A stretch of 64,000 nucleotides of DNA from GW2011-AR5 sp041645025 (GCA_041645025.1 JBAZQV010000001.1:1-64000); one strand, 5' to 3'; counted from the first letter of the stretch, positions 48,365 through 56,990 are shown. Program-made: numbers and translations. The notes: a model not told the origin generated them from the letters alone.

Positions 48365-49366
48365 ATGCAAATTCTTATACGTTCTTTTCAAAGAAGACAT
48401 ATGATAACAGCATTACTGTTCGCAATAGGCGTAGTTCTTATCGCAGGCGTCGTGGCGTTTTTTGGCGTCAACGAGGTCATGAGCGTTGTTTTCACGGCAA
48501 ACACATGGTATATAGCTGCTGCGGTGATTATTCAACTGGCAATTCTGCTGCTGCTGGCCGGCCGGCTGGTGCTCATAGCAAGAAAACACGAACACATCGG
48601 ATTTATCGATGCCTTCAAAATAACCATGAGCGGCATGGCAATAAGCATGCTTACCCCGATAGCTAAGATAGGTGGCGAACCCCTCAAGATATATCTGCTT
48701 AAGAAGAAAAAAATGGACGGATCAGAGGCTACAGCGGTAATAGCTGTTGACACACTGGCTGAACTGGTCTCTTCGCTTCTGATGGTTTTCATCATTTTCA
48801 TGCTTTACGCAAGGGAGCTGCCCGGAGTTGTTTCGTCGTCGTTTATAGTTTTCCTTATTGTAGTGGCTGTTATAATTGTAGGACTGCTTAAGTTGCTTCT
48901 TAACCCAAAGTGGATGAGAAAGCTCGTCAGGTTTGCTGGCCGAAAGATTTCCAAGTTCGCTCACGTGAAGAAGAGGGACTATGCCAGGCTTTTCTATGAT
49001 GCATTCCAGGTACTGATAAAGGACAAGAGCATTATTGCTTCGGCTTTTGGCATGTCTTTTCTGACAAAAATCCTTGAGTTTGCGCGCATGTGGCTTGTTT
49101 TTGCTGCCATAGGCGTGTTCCTGCCGTGGGATGTGGTACTTATTGTGTGGTCAGTAATACTTGTTCTTTACCTCGTGCCATGGCTGCCCGGTTCCTTAGG
49201 ACTGATTGAACTGTTTGGCACCGGAGCTTTTGTCATGCTCGGCATCACCAGCAGCGCTGCGGCCGGCGGACTTCTTTTGGACAGGTTCATATCATTCTGG
49301 TTTGTGCTGATATTCGGCATGCTTATCGTGACGACCATGAAGCTGCCGAAGAAAGTGAGAAGATAA
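48365..49366 (+). CDS. Lysylphosphatidylglycerol-synthase-like (UPF0104) flippase
   Basis: The 333-residue integral membrane protein of about 8 helices has the family motifs MLTPIAKIGGEPLKIYLLKK (near residue 96) and the late WLPGSLGLIELFGTGAFVMLG (near 281). Archaeal members such as AglD-type proteins act with lipid-linked sugars, but the reaction here is unknown. Start at the ATG 48365 or 48401. Confidence 0.85.
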   Translation: MQILIRSFQRRHMITALLFAIGVVLIAGVVAFFGVNEVMSVVFTANTWYIAAAVIIQLAILLLLAGRLVLIARKHEHIGFIDAFKITMSGMAISMLTPIAKIGGEPLKIYLLKKKKMDGSEATAVIAVDTLAELVSSLLMVFIIFMLYARELPGVVSSSFIVFLIVVAVIIVGLLKLLLNPKWMRKLVRFAGRKISKFAHVKKRDYARLFYDAFQVLIKDKSIIASAFGMSFLTKILEFARMWLVFAAIGVFLPWDVVLIVWSVILVLYLVPWLPGSLGLIELFGTGAFVMLGITSSAAAGGLLLDRFISFWFVLIFGMLIVTTMKLPKKVRR

Positions 49367-49407
49367 CTTTATATTCTATGGCTATAATTATAGTTATAGG
49401 TGAAAAA

Positions 49408-49605
49408 ATGACAACGACAGTCCAAATAAGTGACACGACAAGGCAGAAATTAGAAACGTTAAAAGAACAGCTGGCAGCGGGAACATTTGACGAAGTGATA
49501 TCAAAGATAGCCGACAAAGAGCTGAAAGCTCCAAAATCAATGTTCGGAAAAGCAAAAATTTCCCCCTGGAAAAAAACAGACAGGATGAAATTCCATGGCG
49601 AATAA
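49408..49605 (+). CDS. vapB3: VapB-type antitoxin
   Basis: A 65-residue antitoxin: MTTTVQISDTTRQKLETLKEQLAAGTFDEVISKIADKE in outline, then a PKSMFGKAK tail that is also found in VapB4. The start follows GGTGAAAAA. Upstream, CTATAATTATAG (49383-49394) is a perfect palindrome and a probable operator. It overlaps vapC3 by 11 bases. Confidence 0.82.
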   Translation: MTTTVQISDTTRQKLETLKEQLAAGTFDEVISKIADKELKAPKSMFGKAKISPWKKTDRMKFHGE

Positions 49606-49987
49606 ATATATGCTTGATAGTTCCGCATGGATAGAATATTTTGCAGGCACGGCTATGGGCGAGAAAGTAAAAGAATTTCTAGAAAACGAAGAGACAACAA
49701 TAGCAATATGCCTGCTTTCTATAGCTGAAATTTCTGATAAATTCTCCAAAGAAAATGAAAAATTTGACAAATCACTTGCATTCATCAAAAGCGCTTCTTC
49801 TATCGCTAATTTAACTCTGAAATCTTGTTCAGAAGCCGGGAAACTGAAAGCCGAGCGCAGAAAAATAAAAAAAGAATTTGGTTTGGTGGATGCTATTACA
49901 TACTTGACTGCGAAAGAGAATTCTTGTATATTAGTTGCCAAAGACGACGATTTTGAAAACATGGATAATGTTATCTTGTTAAAATAA
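49595..49987 (+). CDS. vapC3: VapC-type PIN-domain ribonuclease toxin
   Basis: A 130-residue PIN domain: KYMLDSSAWIEYFAGTAMG (Asp at 7, Glu near 13), LLSIAEISDKF and FGLVDAITYLTAKENSCILVAKDDDF with later acidic residues. Same organisation as VapC4 at 52280. Confidence 0.88.
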   Translation: MANKYMLDSSAWIEYFAGTAMGEKVKEFLENEETTIAICLLSIAEISDKFSKENEKFDKSLAFIKSASSIANLTLKSCSEAGKLKAERRKIKKEFGLVDAITYLTAKENSCILVAKDDDFENMDNVILLK

Positions 49988-50043
49988 TCATTTGAACTCA
50001 AAACGGTGTAATTTTTATATACAATTTTACTGCAGAAAGATAA

Positions 50044-50535
50044 CTAAGAATCCGACCACACATCTTCCATGTCCAATCTTTTCCAATTATCTATGTCTAT
50101 CTGGATGGCAGTCCTGTCGTCTTTGAGCGCCGAGACCGCAGGGTATTTGTTACATCTATGCAGGTCTGTCTTGTAAATTTCGTTCAGCGTTCTCTCAAGC
50201 CCTTTTATTGTAAATATACGAGGCGCTGCATAGCCGTCAGACCAGATAAGTATGCGCTTTGGCGTGTGCGCAACAAATGTTTTTACACCGCTGTGCGGCA
50301 ATGTTTTTGTGCCGTCTATTGCTGGATAAGAAAATTTATGTCCTGGCCTGTTTTGAACCCTGAATTGGGCGAGTATGCGGGGCTCTATGTAATCATGGCT
50401 GCCTTTTATATCACTTGTTTTTCTTATGTAATCTGCACGAATCTCCGCATTCCTTATGTCTATGATCTTTGTTTTCCCTGCAATTATTTTTCCATTAGCA
50501 GCGACACGAACGTCACCGATTGCTGTGACTGCCAT
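50044..50535 (-). CDS. Unrecognised protein, possibly N-terminally truncated
   Basis: The 163-residue protein contains ILIWSDGYAAPRIF and SHDYIEPRILAQFRVQNRPGHKFSYPAIDGTK, a pattern with no assigned function that I can name. The reading frame stays open for about 25 codons upstream of the ATG 50535 (GYIGHIIADRKR and before) to a TAG, with no start codon in that interval. The missing start suggests a 5'-truncated gene or an alternative start. Upstream it faces the histone gene. Confidence 0.45.
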   Translation of the reverse strand: MAVTAIGDVRVAANGKIIAGKTKIIDIRNAEIRADYIRKTSDIKGSHDYIEPRILAQFRVQNRPGHKFSYPAIDGTKTLPHSGVKTFVAHTPKRILIWSDGYAAPRIFTIKGLERTLNEIYKTDLHRCNKYPAVSALKDDRTAIQIDIDNWKRLDMEDVWSDS

Positions 50536-50703
50536 TCTTTTTCTGTCTGCTATGATGTGCCCGATGTAGCCTGTTTCTATAGATGTTGAGGAAAAGGACC
50601 ATGCAGGCTACTTGCAAAGGCCTAGACAAAGAGAAAGTCTTAGAAGACTTTTAGAGGCTTTGAAATCTTAGCTGTTTTTATAATTCCATGCACAATTAAT
50701 TCC

Positions 50704-50907
50704 ATGCTCTCATTGCTTGCTTTTGAAAGGATTGCCAAAAAATACGGCGTCAAAAGAATTTCTCGGGAGGCGCTTGAAGAGACGCGCGAGGTTATAGAGG
50801 AACTCGGCCTTGAAATGGCTGAAAAGGCGGTAAAGGCGAGCCGCTTCGCCGGGCGCAAAACGCTCATGGAAGAAGATATCAAGTTCGTGACGGAAAAAAG
50901 GGAGTAG
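50704..50907 (+). CDS. Archaeal histone
   Basis: A 67-residue histone-fold protein of the HMf type: it has the three-helix fold with FERIAKKYGVKRISREALEETREVIEELG in outline and MAEKAVKASRFAGRKTLMEEDIKFVTEKRE. The dimer wraps DNA. A short C-terminus and no tail. Its stop directly adjoins the stop of the convergent secreted protein gene. Confidence 0.92.
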   Translation: MLSLLAFERIAKKYGVKRISREALEETREVIEELGLEMAEKAVKASRFAGRKTLMEEDIKFVTEKRE

Positions 50908-51747
50908 CTACTGTGTTCTTGTATGAAGAAATTGCCATGCTTGGCTGTTTCCCATGTTTCTTATGTACTCGTTTCTTATTCGATTTATGTTTTCCAGGTA
51001 TTCAGTACCGTCCCCATCTCTTGCGCGCCTAATACCTTTGTAGTATGCGCGCACGGCTAGGTTTCTGTCACATCTTGCTTCCTGTAACATTCTCCCAAAC
51101 CACAGCGCGGCGGCTTCTGTAGCGATGTAGGGGTTAAAGTAATCCTCGTCTCTTATATCCCTTTTGTATATTCTGTTTATCGCTTTTCTGGCGTAGTTTG
51201 ACGCTCCCGGAAGCCCTATATCAATGTTACCTTTTTGCTGGTTGATTGCGCGATGCTCGAACCACGATTCACCCATTACTATTGCTTTCAGCGTATCAGA
51301 ACCATCCTCTGTTCTGCACGATTCATGAATGCCTGACCAATAGTCCAGCATTTTCATGAAAGCCATGGACCTTACAGGTTGCGGCACTATGTCCCATTCA
51401 TTATACGACATCTTTTCCCAGATATCTTTATTCTGTATGAAATTACCATACTTTTCAAGCATCTTCTGCAAGCCTTTTTCACTTAAACCGTTTGGAACAA
51501 CATCCCAGTCATCAAAATGCGCGTTTCTCCAGAATATACCATCATGCTTGATGCCTCTTTGTGTGGTGGAAAAAGAGACTTTCACCCAGTTAACGGTCAG
51601 CGTAACGCCCAGCGGTTTATCCGCATCTCCTACAATTGTCTGGTATGCGGTAGGCGGGTACGAATTGGGTACAATTTCCAGCGGGTCTATCTCTGTTGGC
51701 ATAGCGAGCATTGCGACAGAAGCAGCGGCTGCAAGGAGTTTTTTCAT
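50908..51747 (-). CDS. Secreted lytic-transglycosylase-like protein
   Basis: The 279-residue protein starts with an uncleaved-looking signal peptide MKKLLAAAASVAMLAMP. The second half matches the lysozyme/SLT fold: GESWFEHRAINQQKGNIDIGLPGAS has the catalytic-type Glu160 with the N-x-D-x-G-L motif near 174-179, followed by YFNPYIATEAAALWFGRML and AVRAYYKG, the pattern of lytic transglycosylases. Such enzymes cut peptidoglycan, which archaea lack, so the target is likely bacterial wall or a pseudomurein-like or other polymer. A TATA-like AAGGTTTTTATTTG is upstream. Confidence 0.7.
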   Translation of the reverse strand: MKKLLAAAASVAMLAMPTEIDPLEIVPNSYPPTAYQTIVGDADKPLGVTLTVNWVKVSFSTTQRGIKHDGIFWRNAHFDDWDVVPNGLSEKGLQKMLEKYGNFIQNKDIWEKMSYNEWDIVPQPVRSMAFMKMLDYWSGIHESCRTEDGSDTLKAIVMGESWFEHRAINQQKGNIDIGLPGASNYARKAINRIYKRDIRDEDYFNPYIATEAAALWFGRMLQEARCDRNLAVRAYYKGIRRARDGDGTEYLENINRIRNEYIRNMGNSQAWQFLHTRTQ

Positions 51748-51884
51748 AGGTAAATAAATAATGACAAGGTTTTTATTTGCAGCAACGTTTCATGATGCAA
51801 GATATACATTTATATGTTTCTATTCCAATTAGAGTAAAGCAAGAAATCTTCTTTCAACATAATTGATTTTAGCAAGTGATAATA

Positions 51885-52277
51885 ATGGAAAAAAGACAGA
51901 CAGAAATCAAGAATCTCAAGTCGGGTTCTTTCGTGCTCATAGATGACGTGCCTTTCCGCGTGGACAAGGTGCAGAAATCCAAGTCAGGCAAGCATGGCGC
52001 TTCCAAGGCGCGCCTGTTTGCGAGCGGGCTTTTTGGAGATATCAAAAAAATCATAGTGCACCCTGGAGACACCAAGATGGATATACCTATGATAGAAAAG
52101 AAGACTGCCCAGGTTATCGCGTTGTCAGGCGATCATGCCCAGCTGATGGACCTCGTGGACTACACAAACTATGAAGTGAAAATACCGGATGAACTTAAGG
52201 GACAACTGGTGGAAGGCGACGAGGTTGTGACGTGGGAATTTGGCACCTACAGGATGATTAAGGGAAAGAAATCGTAA
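51885..52277 (+). CDS. eif5a: Translation factor aIF5A
   Basis: aIF5A rescues stalled ribosomes and requires hypusine. The hypusination loop KSKSGKHGASKAR has its modified lysine at about 36. An SH3-like N-terminal domain is followed by an OB-fold with VALSGDHAQLMDLVDY-type strands. The start 51885 follows GTGATAATA. The enzymes needed, SpeD and two deoxyhypusine synthases, are encoded at 19.4-21.9 kb in this window. Confidence 0.95.
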   Translation: MEKRQTEIKNLKSGSFVLIDDVPFRVDKVQKSKSGKHGASKARLFASGLFGDIKKIIVHPGDTKMDIPMIEKKTAQVIALSGDHAQLMDLVDYTNYEVKIPDELKGQLVEGDEVVTWEFGTYRMIKGKKS

Positions 52278-52279
52278 AA

Positions 52280-52684
52280 TTATTTCACCATTATAACATT
52301 TTTCAAATCTCTAAAGTGCTCATCGCCACTTACAATCTTAAGGTTTCTGATTTTTGCAACCGCCATTATTATCGCATCGGCCATACTAATTTTATTTTTG
52401 CTGAATCGCGTTCTTAGATTACCAGCTTCCTCTGCTACCTCTGAGTCCACCGAAACTATTTCGCTTCTCAATTTTAGGAATTGAACAAATTCTGCATAGG
52501 GCTTCCCTTCACGGGTGAATTTATTGACAATCTCGGCAACTACTATTGAAGGCGTTATAAGATCGCCTTTTTCTATAAAGTCTTTTATCCTGATACCTAT
52601 ATCAGAGCCTGTGAAATACTCGTACCACGCGTATGTGTCGATGACATAAGTTTTGGACGGATCTATGTCAATCTCTGTTGTCAT
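52280..52684 (-). CDS. vapC4: VapC-type PIN-domain ribonuclease toxin
   Basis: A 134-residue PIN domain: YVIDTYAWYEYFTGSDIG with Asp at 16, VVAEIVNKFT with a second Glu, and KISMADAIIMAVAKIRNLKIVSGDEHF with the last acidic residues. The stop lies 3 bases from the aIF5A stop on the other strand. It overlaps vapB4 by 17 bases. Confidence 0.88.
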   Translation of the reverse strand: MTTEIDIDPSKTYVIDTYAWYEYFTGSDIGIRIKDFIEKGDLITPSIVVAEIVNKFTREGKPYAEFVQFLKLRSEIVSVDSEVAEEAGNLRTRFSKNKISMADAIIMAVAKIRNLKIVSGDEHFRDLKNVIMVK

Positions 52685-52874
52685 CTTGCCACATCTCTTT
52701 GCGTTCCTTTTGTGTAAGAGGCTTTAGACCCTTGGCAGCACCAAACATCGATCTTGGAATTTTTTCTGCCTTGAAAAGCGCGTCCTCTATGATATCCTCA
52801 AATGTGACGCCCCTCTCATCCTTGAGTTGCTTCAGCTTCTTCCACATTGCGTCGTCTACTGCTATTGTTTTCAT
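52668..52874 (-). CDS. vapB4: VapB-type antitoxin
   Basis: The 68-residue antitoxin has MKTIAVDDAMWKKLKQLKDERGVTFEDIIEDALFKAEKIPRSMFGAAKGLKP in outline, with an RSMFGAAK stretch shared with VapB3. Upstream, TTATAAATTATAA (52891-52903) is an AT palindrome near a GGTGATATT-like ribosome binding site. Confidence 0.82.
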   Translation of the reverse strand: MKTIAVDDAMWKKLKQLKDERGVTFEDIIEDALFKAEKIPRSMFGAAKGLKPLTQKERKEMWQDDNRD

Positions 52875-52933
52875 AATATCACCATTATATTTTATAAATT
52901 ATAATCTATAACTTATAAAGGTTTCGGTCCTTG

Positions 52934-53185
52934 ATGATAAAGGGAAAGAAAGTGGCTGAGCTATCCCAGTTGATTGGAGTCATTTTTGCTAAGCTTTTAT
53001 ATCAGGTAGATTATCATAAAGATGAAGATAAAGAGCGAAACTGGGGCGTGCCTTTGGATACAGCTAAAGCTTGGTTCACAGACCCAAGATTTGATGTGGA
53101 GTTCTCCTATGGCGTGCACGGACACGAAGATAAAGACATGCCTCATGACACAAAATATTTCATAACTAAGATGAGAAAACTGTGA
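52934..53185 (+). CDS. Small hypothetical protein
   Basis: The 83-residue protein begins MIKGKKVAELSQLIG and has acidic aromatic content (VDYHKDEDKERNWG, WFTDPRFDVEFSY). No family recognised. Start at ATG 52934; TTG 52931 is an alternative. Near-identical spacing to the next gene suggests co-transcription. Confidence 0.5.
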   Translation: MIKGKKVAELSQLIGVIFAKLLYQVDYHKDEDKERNWGVPLDTAKAWFTDPRFDVEFSYGVHGHEDKDMPHDTKYFITKMRKL

Positions 53186-53243
53186 TTTAAAGAAAACTTT
53201 TTAAAACGAATTTATATTATATCATGAACCTAATTCTACTCTA

Positions 53244-53858
53244 ATGAGAAGAAAAAAACATAAAATCAGGATCTCCCGGAGAAACGAAAAGTTGCTGCAT
53301 TTGCTCAAGTTCTTCGTAAAGTTCAATCTGTTTGCCATACCGCTTTACATTATCTTATTGGCGGGGTTTGAATGGACCTGGCTGGAGCAGTTTGTTGCGA
53401 ACGTCGTGACTGTGATGCTTCAATCCCTTGGTTTCAGCCCTACTATGAACGGAATGCTTATTTCCATACCCATAAGGGACGGCAACTGGGCTGCTGTAAT
53501 TAACTGGGATTGCACTGGCTGGAAAAGCATGCTCGCTTTCTTTGCACTGGTAATGGCAACTGAGTTTCCACTAAAACGGAAGCTAGCTGGCTTAGTGCTG
53601 ATACCTGTGATATTTGTTATTAACCTACTTAGGATAGTTTTCATGTTCTTCTATGTCAAGACCTTTGACCTGGCATACTACCAGACTGTTCATGCAGTGG
53701 TGTGGAGCTGGGGGCTAATAGCAGCAATAATCGTTTTATGGCTCCTGTGGCTTAGGTTTGACTTTACAATGATACTCAAGAAGAAACGAAAAAGACGCAA
53801 GAGAAGCAGAAAGCGAAAAAGTATGAAAAGGACTAAGGTGAAAACGAAAAAAGTATGA
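53244..53858 (+). CDS. Archaeosortase/exosortase family protein
   Basis: The 204-residue membrane protein has about five helices with the sortase-like catalytic triad of the family: Cys90 in NWDCTGWKSMLAF, Arg130 in NLLRIVFM and His150 in QTVHAVVW. These enzymes cleave and anchor surface proteins that carry a C-terminal sorting signal. A basic C-terminal tail (KKRKRRKRSRKRK) is unusual. The sorted protein is not evident in this window. Likely transcribed with the small upstream gene. Confidence 0.82.
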   Translation: MRRKKHKIRISRRNEKLLHLLKFFVKFNLFAIPLYIILLAGFEWTWLEQFVANVVTVMLQSLGFSPTMNGMLISIPIRDGNWAAVINWDCTGWKSMLAFFALVMATEFPLKRKLAGLVLIPVIFVINLLRIVFMFFYVKTFDLAYYQTVHAVVWSWGLIAAIIVLWLLWLRFDFTMILKKKRKRRKRSRKRKSMKRTKVKTKKV

Positions 53859-53931
53859 AAGCGATGAGGCAAAAGCAAACCCATACCTCTGCCTTTAGTT
53901 CTTCTCAGTACTCAGTAGAAAAAACAATACA

Positions 53932-53994
53932 GTGAAATCAGGATTAATTTATGTGATTTCACGTATAGTTGCCAATTTATATTGGACAACTATA
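53932..53994 (+). repeat. Hairpin pair before the coiled-coil gene
   Basis: GTGAAATCA/TGATTTCAC (53932-53962) and TATAGTTG-CAAT with ATTG-CAACTATA (53964-53994) are strong stems just 29 bases before the gene at 54023. The gap 53859-54022 shows nothing else apart from a possible TATA box TATATATA near 53991. Confidence 0.65.
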
Positions 53995-54022
53995 TATACC
54001 ATCCGCAGCAAAGTAAATAATC

Positions 54023-54550
54023 ATGGTAGACAAGCTTACGGAGCTGGAAGAGCGTTTCAACAAGCTGGAAGAGAAGCTGAAGATTACTTTTATTGAACTG
54101 GAAAGACGCCTTGACCAACAACAACCACAATCACAATCATCTTCGGAGGATCGTATACAGGAGCTCGAGGACCTTCTTTTGTTGCTACAACTGGAGAATA
54201 CAAAACTCAAGGAAAAGGTTGGAGACGGACTTGACTTTGGAATAATTCCTAATGTTCCTGGCGTTTCAGAACGCCTGACCCGCGTTGAAAGCGAGCTCGC
54301 TGCACAGACAAGCGCCACGCCGATACAGAGCGAGATTGAGACGAAAATAGCAACACTCGAGGAGAGAATAAATTCACTTCAGACAACGAACTATGTGGAA
54401 ACGCGGCCTGTTGATGAGCCTGTTGATGAACCAGTTGAGGAGCATGTTGCTCTGCAACATAATAAGAAGAAAGTAAAGACAGTCAAGGAAGTGTTAGAGG
54501 AGGATTCGGATTTGCTCTCCAGCGTACAAAGAATACTGGGGCGCGCCTAA
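54023..54550 (+). CDS. Coiled-coil protein
   Basis: A 175-residue protein with two heptad regions (residues 3-36, KLTELEERFNKLEEKLKITFIELERRLDQ in outline, and 45-65) and later acidic linker VDEPVDEPVEEHV. The C-terminus DLLSSVQRILGRA is short and amphipathic. The next coiled-coil gene begins 9 bases downstream, so the pair forms an operon. Confidence 0.7.
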   Translation: MVDKLTELEERFNKLEEKLKITFIELERRLDQQQPQSQSSSEDRIQELEDLLLLLQLENTKLKEKVGDGLDFGIIPNVPGVSERLTRVESELAAQTSATPIQSEIETKIATLEERINSLQTTNYVETRPVDEPVDEPVEEHVALQHNKKKVKTVKEVLEEDSDLLSSVQRILGRA

Positions 54551-54559
54551 GGTGTTACT

Positions 54560-56911
54560 ATGGATATAGAGAAAAAATTAAAGGAAATGGAAGAGTCCAT
54601 AAAGACCATAGCAGAGTTCGTGAGGGACCAGACGGAAAAGATAGAGGCAGAGCTTTCCATGCCTGATTATTCGGACGAGATGGAGAAGATAAAGGAAACT
54701 TTTTCTGACGAAAAGGAATACGCGCGTCTTCAGGCGAAAAAAATCGACAAGCTTGAGGGGCATGTGGAGGTGCTTCTCAAGTCGCCCAAGGACAAGTCAA
54801 TGGAGGAGAAATTCAAGAAATCCATGCAGTCCACCCGTGCTGAACTTGACAAGCTTAAGCATGAGCTGATGCCAAAGGTAAAATTCATCGAGGGAAAGAT
54901 GGACAAGATCAAGGAAGCAGTGGAAGAGGTTGGTGAGCTACACGAGCTAAAGGGTCACATGAAGGAACTGGAAACGAAAATGCAGGCCAGTGTTGAAGGT
55001 GTTGAAAAACAACTCAAAGAAGTCACAAACACCAACTTCGGTGATAATTACAAAAAGGAACTGGAGAGATTGAATGAGGGAATGCTGGCGCGGTTCAAGG
55101 ACAATAACGTGGAATACTTTGAGAAGCTGGGTTATATTGAACAACGCGTCAACTCGCTAACTGGAAAGGTCGACAAAACCTCCAATGATGATATCCTGCA
55201 GAAAGTCAAAAGCCTGGACGAAAAGCTTGGCAACCTGAAGGAGTCGCTAGACGGTATTGCTGCCCTGAATCCAGAGGAGATGAAAGACCGCGTTGATTTC
55301 ATAGACAACAAGCTCAATGAGACACTTGTCAATAAGAACCAGCTGGATGACATGGAAAAAACCTTAAGGGAAACCAGGGCTGTTGCGAACAGGTTCAAGG
55401 ATTTCAATGCCGAGGAATACAGGGAGGAACTGGTCAAGGAAATAAACGGTGCTATTGAAAATTTCAAACGCAGGGAATTCGGCAACATAAAAGACATCGG
55501 CGAGTCGCTTTCAAGGTTCAAGAACCTGGAATTAAGCGACGTAAGAAAGATAAACTCACTTGTCGAGGAGCTGAAGGGACTTGAGATAGATGATGTCAAA
55601 GCCATGAAAAACATCGAGACACGCGACATAAGACGGCTGAGCACGGCGCTCGACGAAATGAAGGGCGTCGAGCTGGAGGACATCGGAAGGCTCTCACGGC
55701 AGCTCAAGGATGCGCGGGAGTCCATTCGCGCGGAAATTGGCAACAAGCAGGCAACAGAGGAGAGACTTGCTTCAATTGAATCAAAGATGGAGGAGCTAAA
55801 GCGGGCTGAGAAAAAATTCGACAAGCATATAGGCGACATACTTGACCAGTTCAAGGATATGGAGGCGCACAACGTAAAGGACATGGCAAAACAGCTCAAG
55901 GAAGCGAAGGAGCTGCTGGAAGACGAATCAGTGAGCAGGCAGTCGTTTGAAAAACGCGTATTTGATATTGAAAACAAGGTACAAAACTTTGAAAAGAGCA
56001 CTGCAAAAACCCTCGAACAGTTCAAGCACTTCGAAGGCGAGGAAGTGAAAAAACTCAAGCAGCTGGCTGAACATTTCGAGCACCTTGAGTCAGATGACAT
56101 AAAGAAGCTCAAAGAAAACATGGAACACTTCAGCGAGCTGGAATCAGATGACATAAAGAAGCTCAAGGAAATGGTAGCGAACTTCGAGCACCTGAAGACT
56201 GAGGACATAGGCAAGCTGAAGCAGATGGTGGAACACTTCGGCAGTCTCGAATCCGATGACATAAAGAAATTGAGGGGAGCTATGGAGCAGCTCAAGGGTC
56301 TTGAGGCGCATGATATCAGCAGCCTTACGGAGAAAATGAAAAATGCGACAGAAGCGCTGGAAGATGAATCTGTAAACAGACAATCGATGGAAAAACGCAT
56401 CATGGACTTGGAATCAAAGACCGAGAAAATCGACAGCATGGAGATTCATGATATTGAAAATCTCGCCAATGAGATGAAATACGCCAAGGAAACTCTGGAA
56501 GAGGAGTCGGTGACACGGCAATCACTTGAAAAACGGCTTCATGCTATTGAAACAGACATGAGCCAGGTGCGCGGTGTAGAGGCCGGACAGGAGAACGCCG
56601 AAAAAGTTGACGTTACAAAGCTCAGCAACCGGATCCAGGATATGGAAAGCAACATGAAACTTATGACCGTCAGACTGCTTACACAGCAGCTGAACGAGTT
56701 CGCAAAGTCAATTGACAGAAGGCTGCCAAACATTGTCAGCCGCGAGGAGTACCTAAGGCAGATAGCTGACTTGAACCAGCGCATACGCACCGTGGAAGCA
56801 CCGGACCTCGCACCACTGGGCGCACGCGTCGGAAGGCTGGAGAAGAAGCTGGAAGAAATAGCTGGAATGATGCGCGGTATGTACAACCGGATTCCTATTG
56901 TTGTCGAATAA
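54560..56911 (+). CDS. Giant coiled-coil protein with internal 19-residue repeats
   Basis: The 783-residue protein is almost entirely alpha-helical, highly charged, and without a signal or membrane segment. Residues 480-600 hold tandem units of about 19 residues of the form HFxxLESDDIKKLKEM; units near 395, 450, 595 and 645 share EALEDESVxRQSxEKRIxDLESK. Such repeats suggest growth by duplication. It may serve as a cytoskeletal or surface-scaffold protein with the coiled-coil partner encoded just upstream. The 3' part has an unrelated terminal region (SREEYLRQIADLNQRIRTVE). Confidence 0.8.
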   Translation: MDIEKKLKEMEESIKTIAEFVRDQTEKIEAELSMPDYSDEMEKIKETFSDEKEYARLQAKKIDKLEGHVEVLLKSPKDKSMEEKFKKSMQSTRAELDKLKHELMPKVKFIEGKMDKIKEAVEEVGELHELKGHMKELETKMQASVEGVEKQLKEVTNTNFGDNYKKELERLNEGMLARFKDNNVEYFEKLGYIEQRVNSLTGKVDKTSNDDILQKVKSLDEKLGNLKESLDGIAALNPEEMKDRVDFIDNKLNETLVNKNQLDDMEKTLRETRAVANRFKDFNAEEYREELVKEINGAIENFKRREFGNIKDIGESLSRFKNLELSDVRKINSLVEELKGLEIDDVKAMKNIETRDIRRLSTALDEMKGVELEDIGRLSRQLKDARESIRAEIGNKQATEERLASIESKMEELKRAEKKFDKHIGDILDQFKDMEAHNVKDMAKQLKEAKELLEDESVSRQSFEKRVFDIENKVQNFEKSTAKTLEQFKHFEGEEVKKLKQLAEHFEHLESDDIKKLKENMEHFSELESDDIKKLKEMVANFEHLKTEDIGKLKQMVEHFGSLESDDIKKLRGAMEQLKGLEAHDISSLTEKMKNATEALEDESVNRQSMEKRIMDLESKTEKIDSMEIHDIENLANEMKYAKETLEEESVTRQSLEKRLHAIETDMSQVRGVEAGQENAEKVDVTKLSNRIQDMESNMKLMTVRLLTQQLNEFAKSIDRRLPNIVSREEYLRQIADLNQRIRTVEAPDLAPLGARVGRLEKKLEEIAGMMRGMYNRIPIVVE

Positions 56912-56912
56912 G

Positions 56913-56990
56913 TAAGACTTTTCTTTGGAAAAGAAAATCCTTAAGCCAAAAGAAACATATTATAAAAAGAGTCTCACTAGCGCTCGCGAT
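56913..56990 (+). repeat. Palindromic repeat (CTTTTCTT family)
   Basis: AAGACTTTTCTTTGG, its complement AAAAGAAAATCCTT and the tail AAGCCAAAAGAAACATATTATAAAAAG form another copy of the small repeat. It sits in the gap between the coiled-coil gene and the epimerase. Confidence 0.65.

Noticed and set aside
55132..56439. A 435-codon frame on the minus strand across the giant coiled-coil gene
   Set aside because: It is the same effect: a low-complexity Ser/Phe/Leu-rich antisense of a repetitive Glu/Lys-rich gene.
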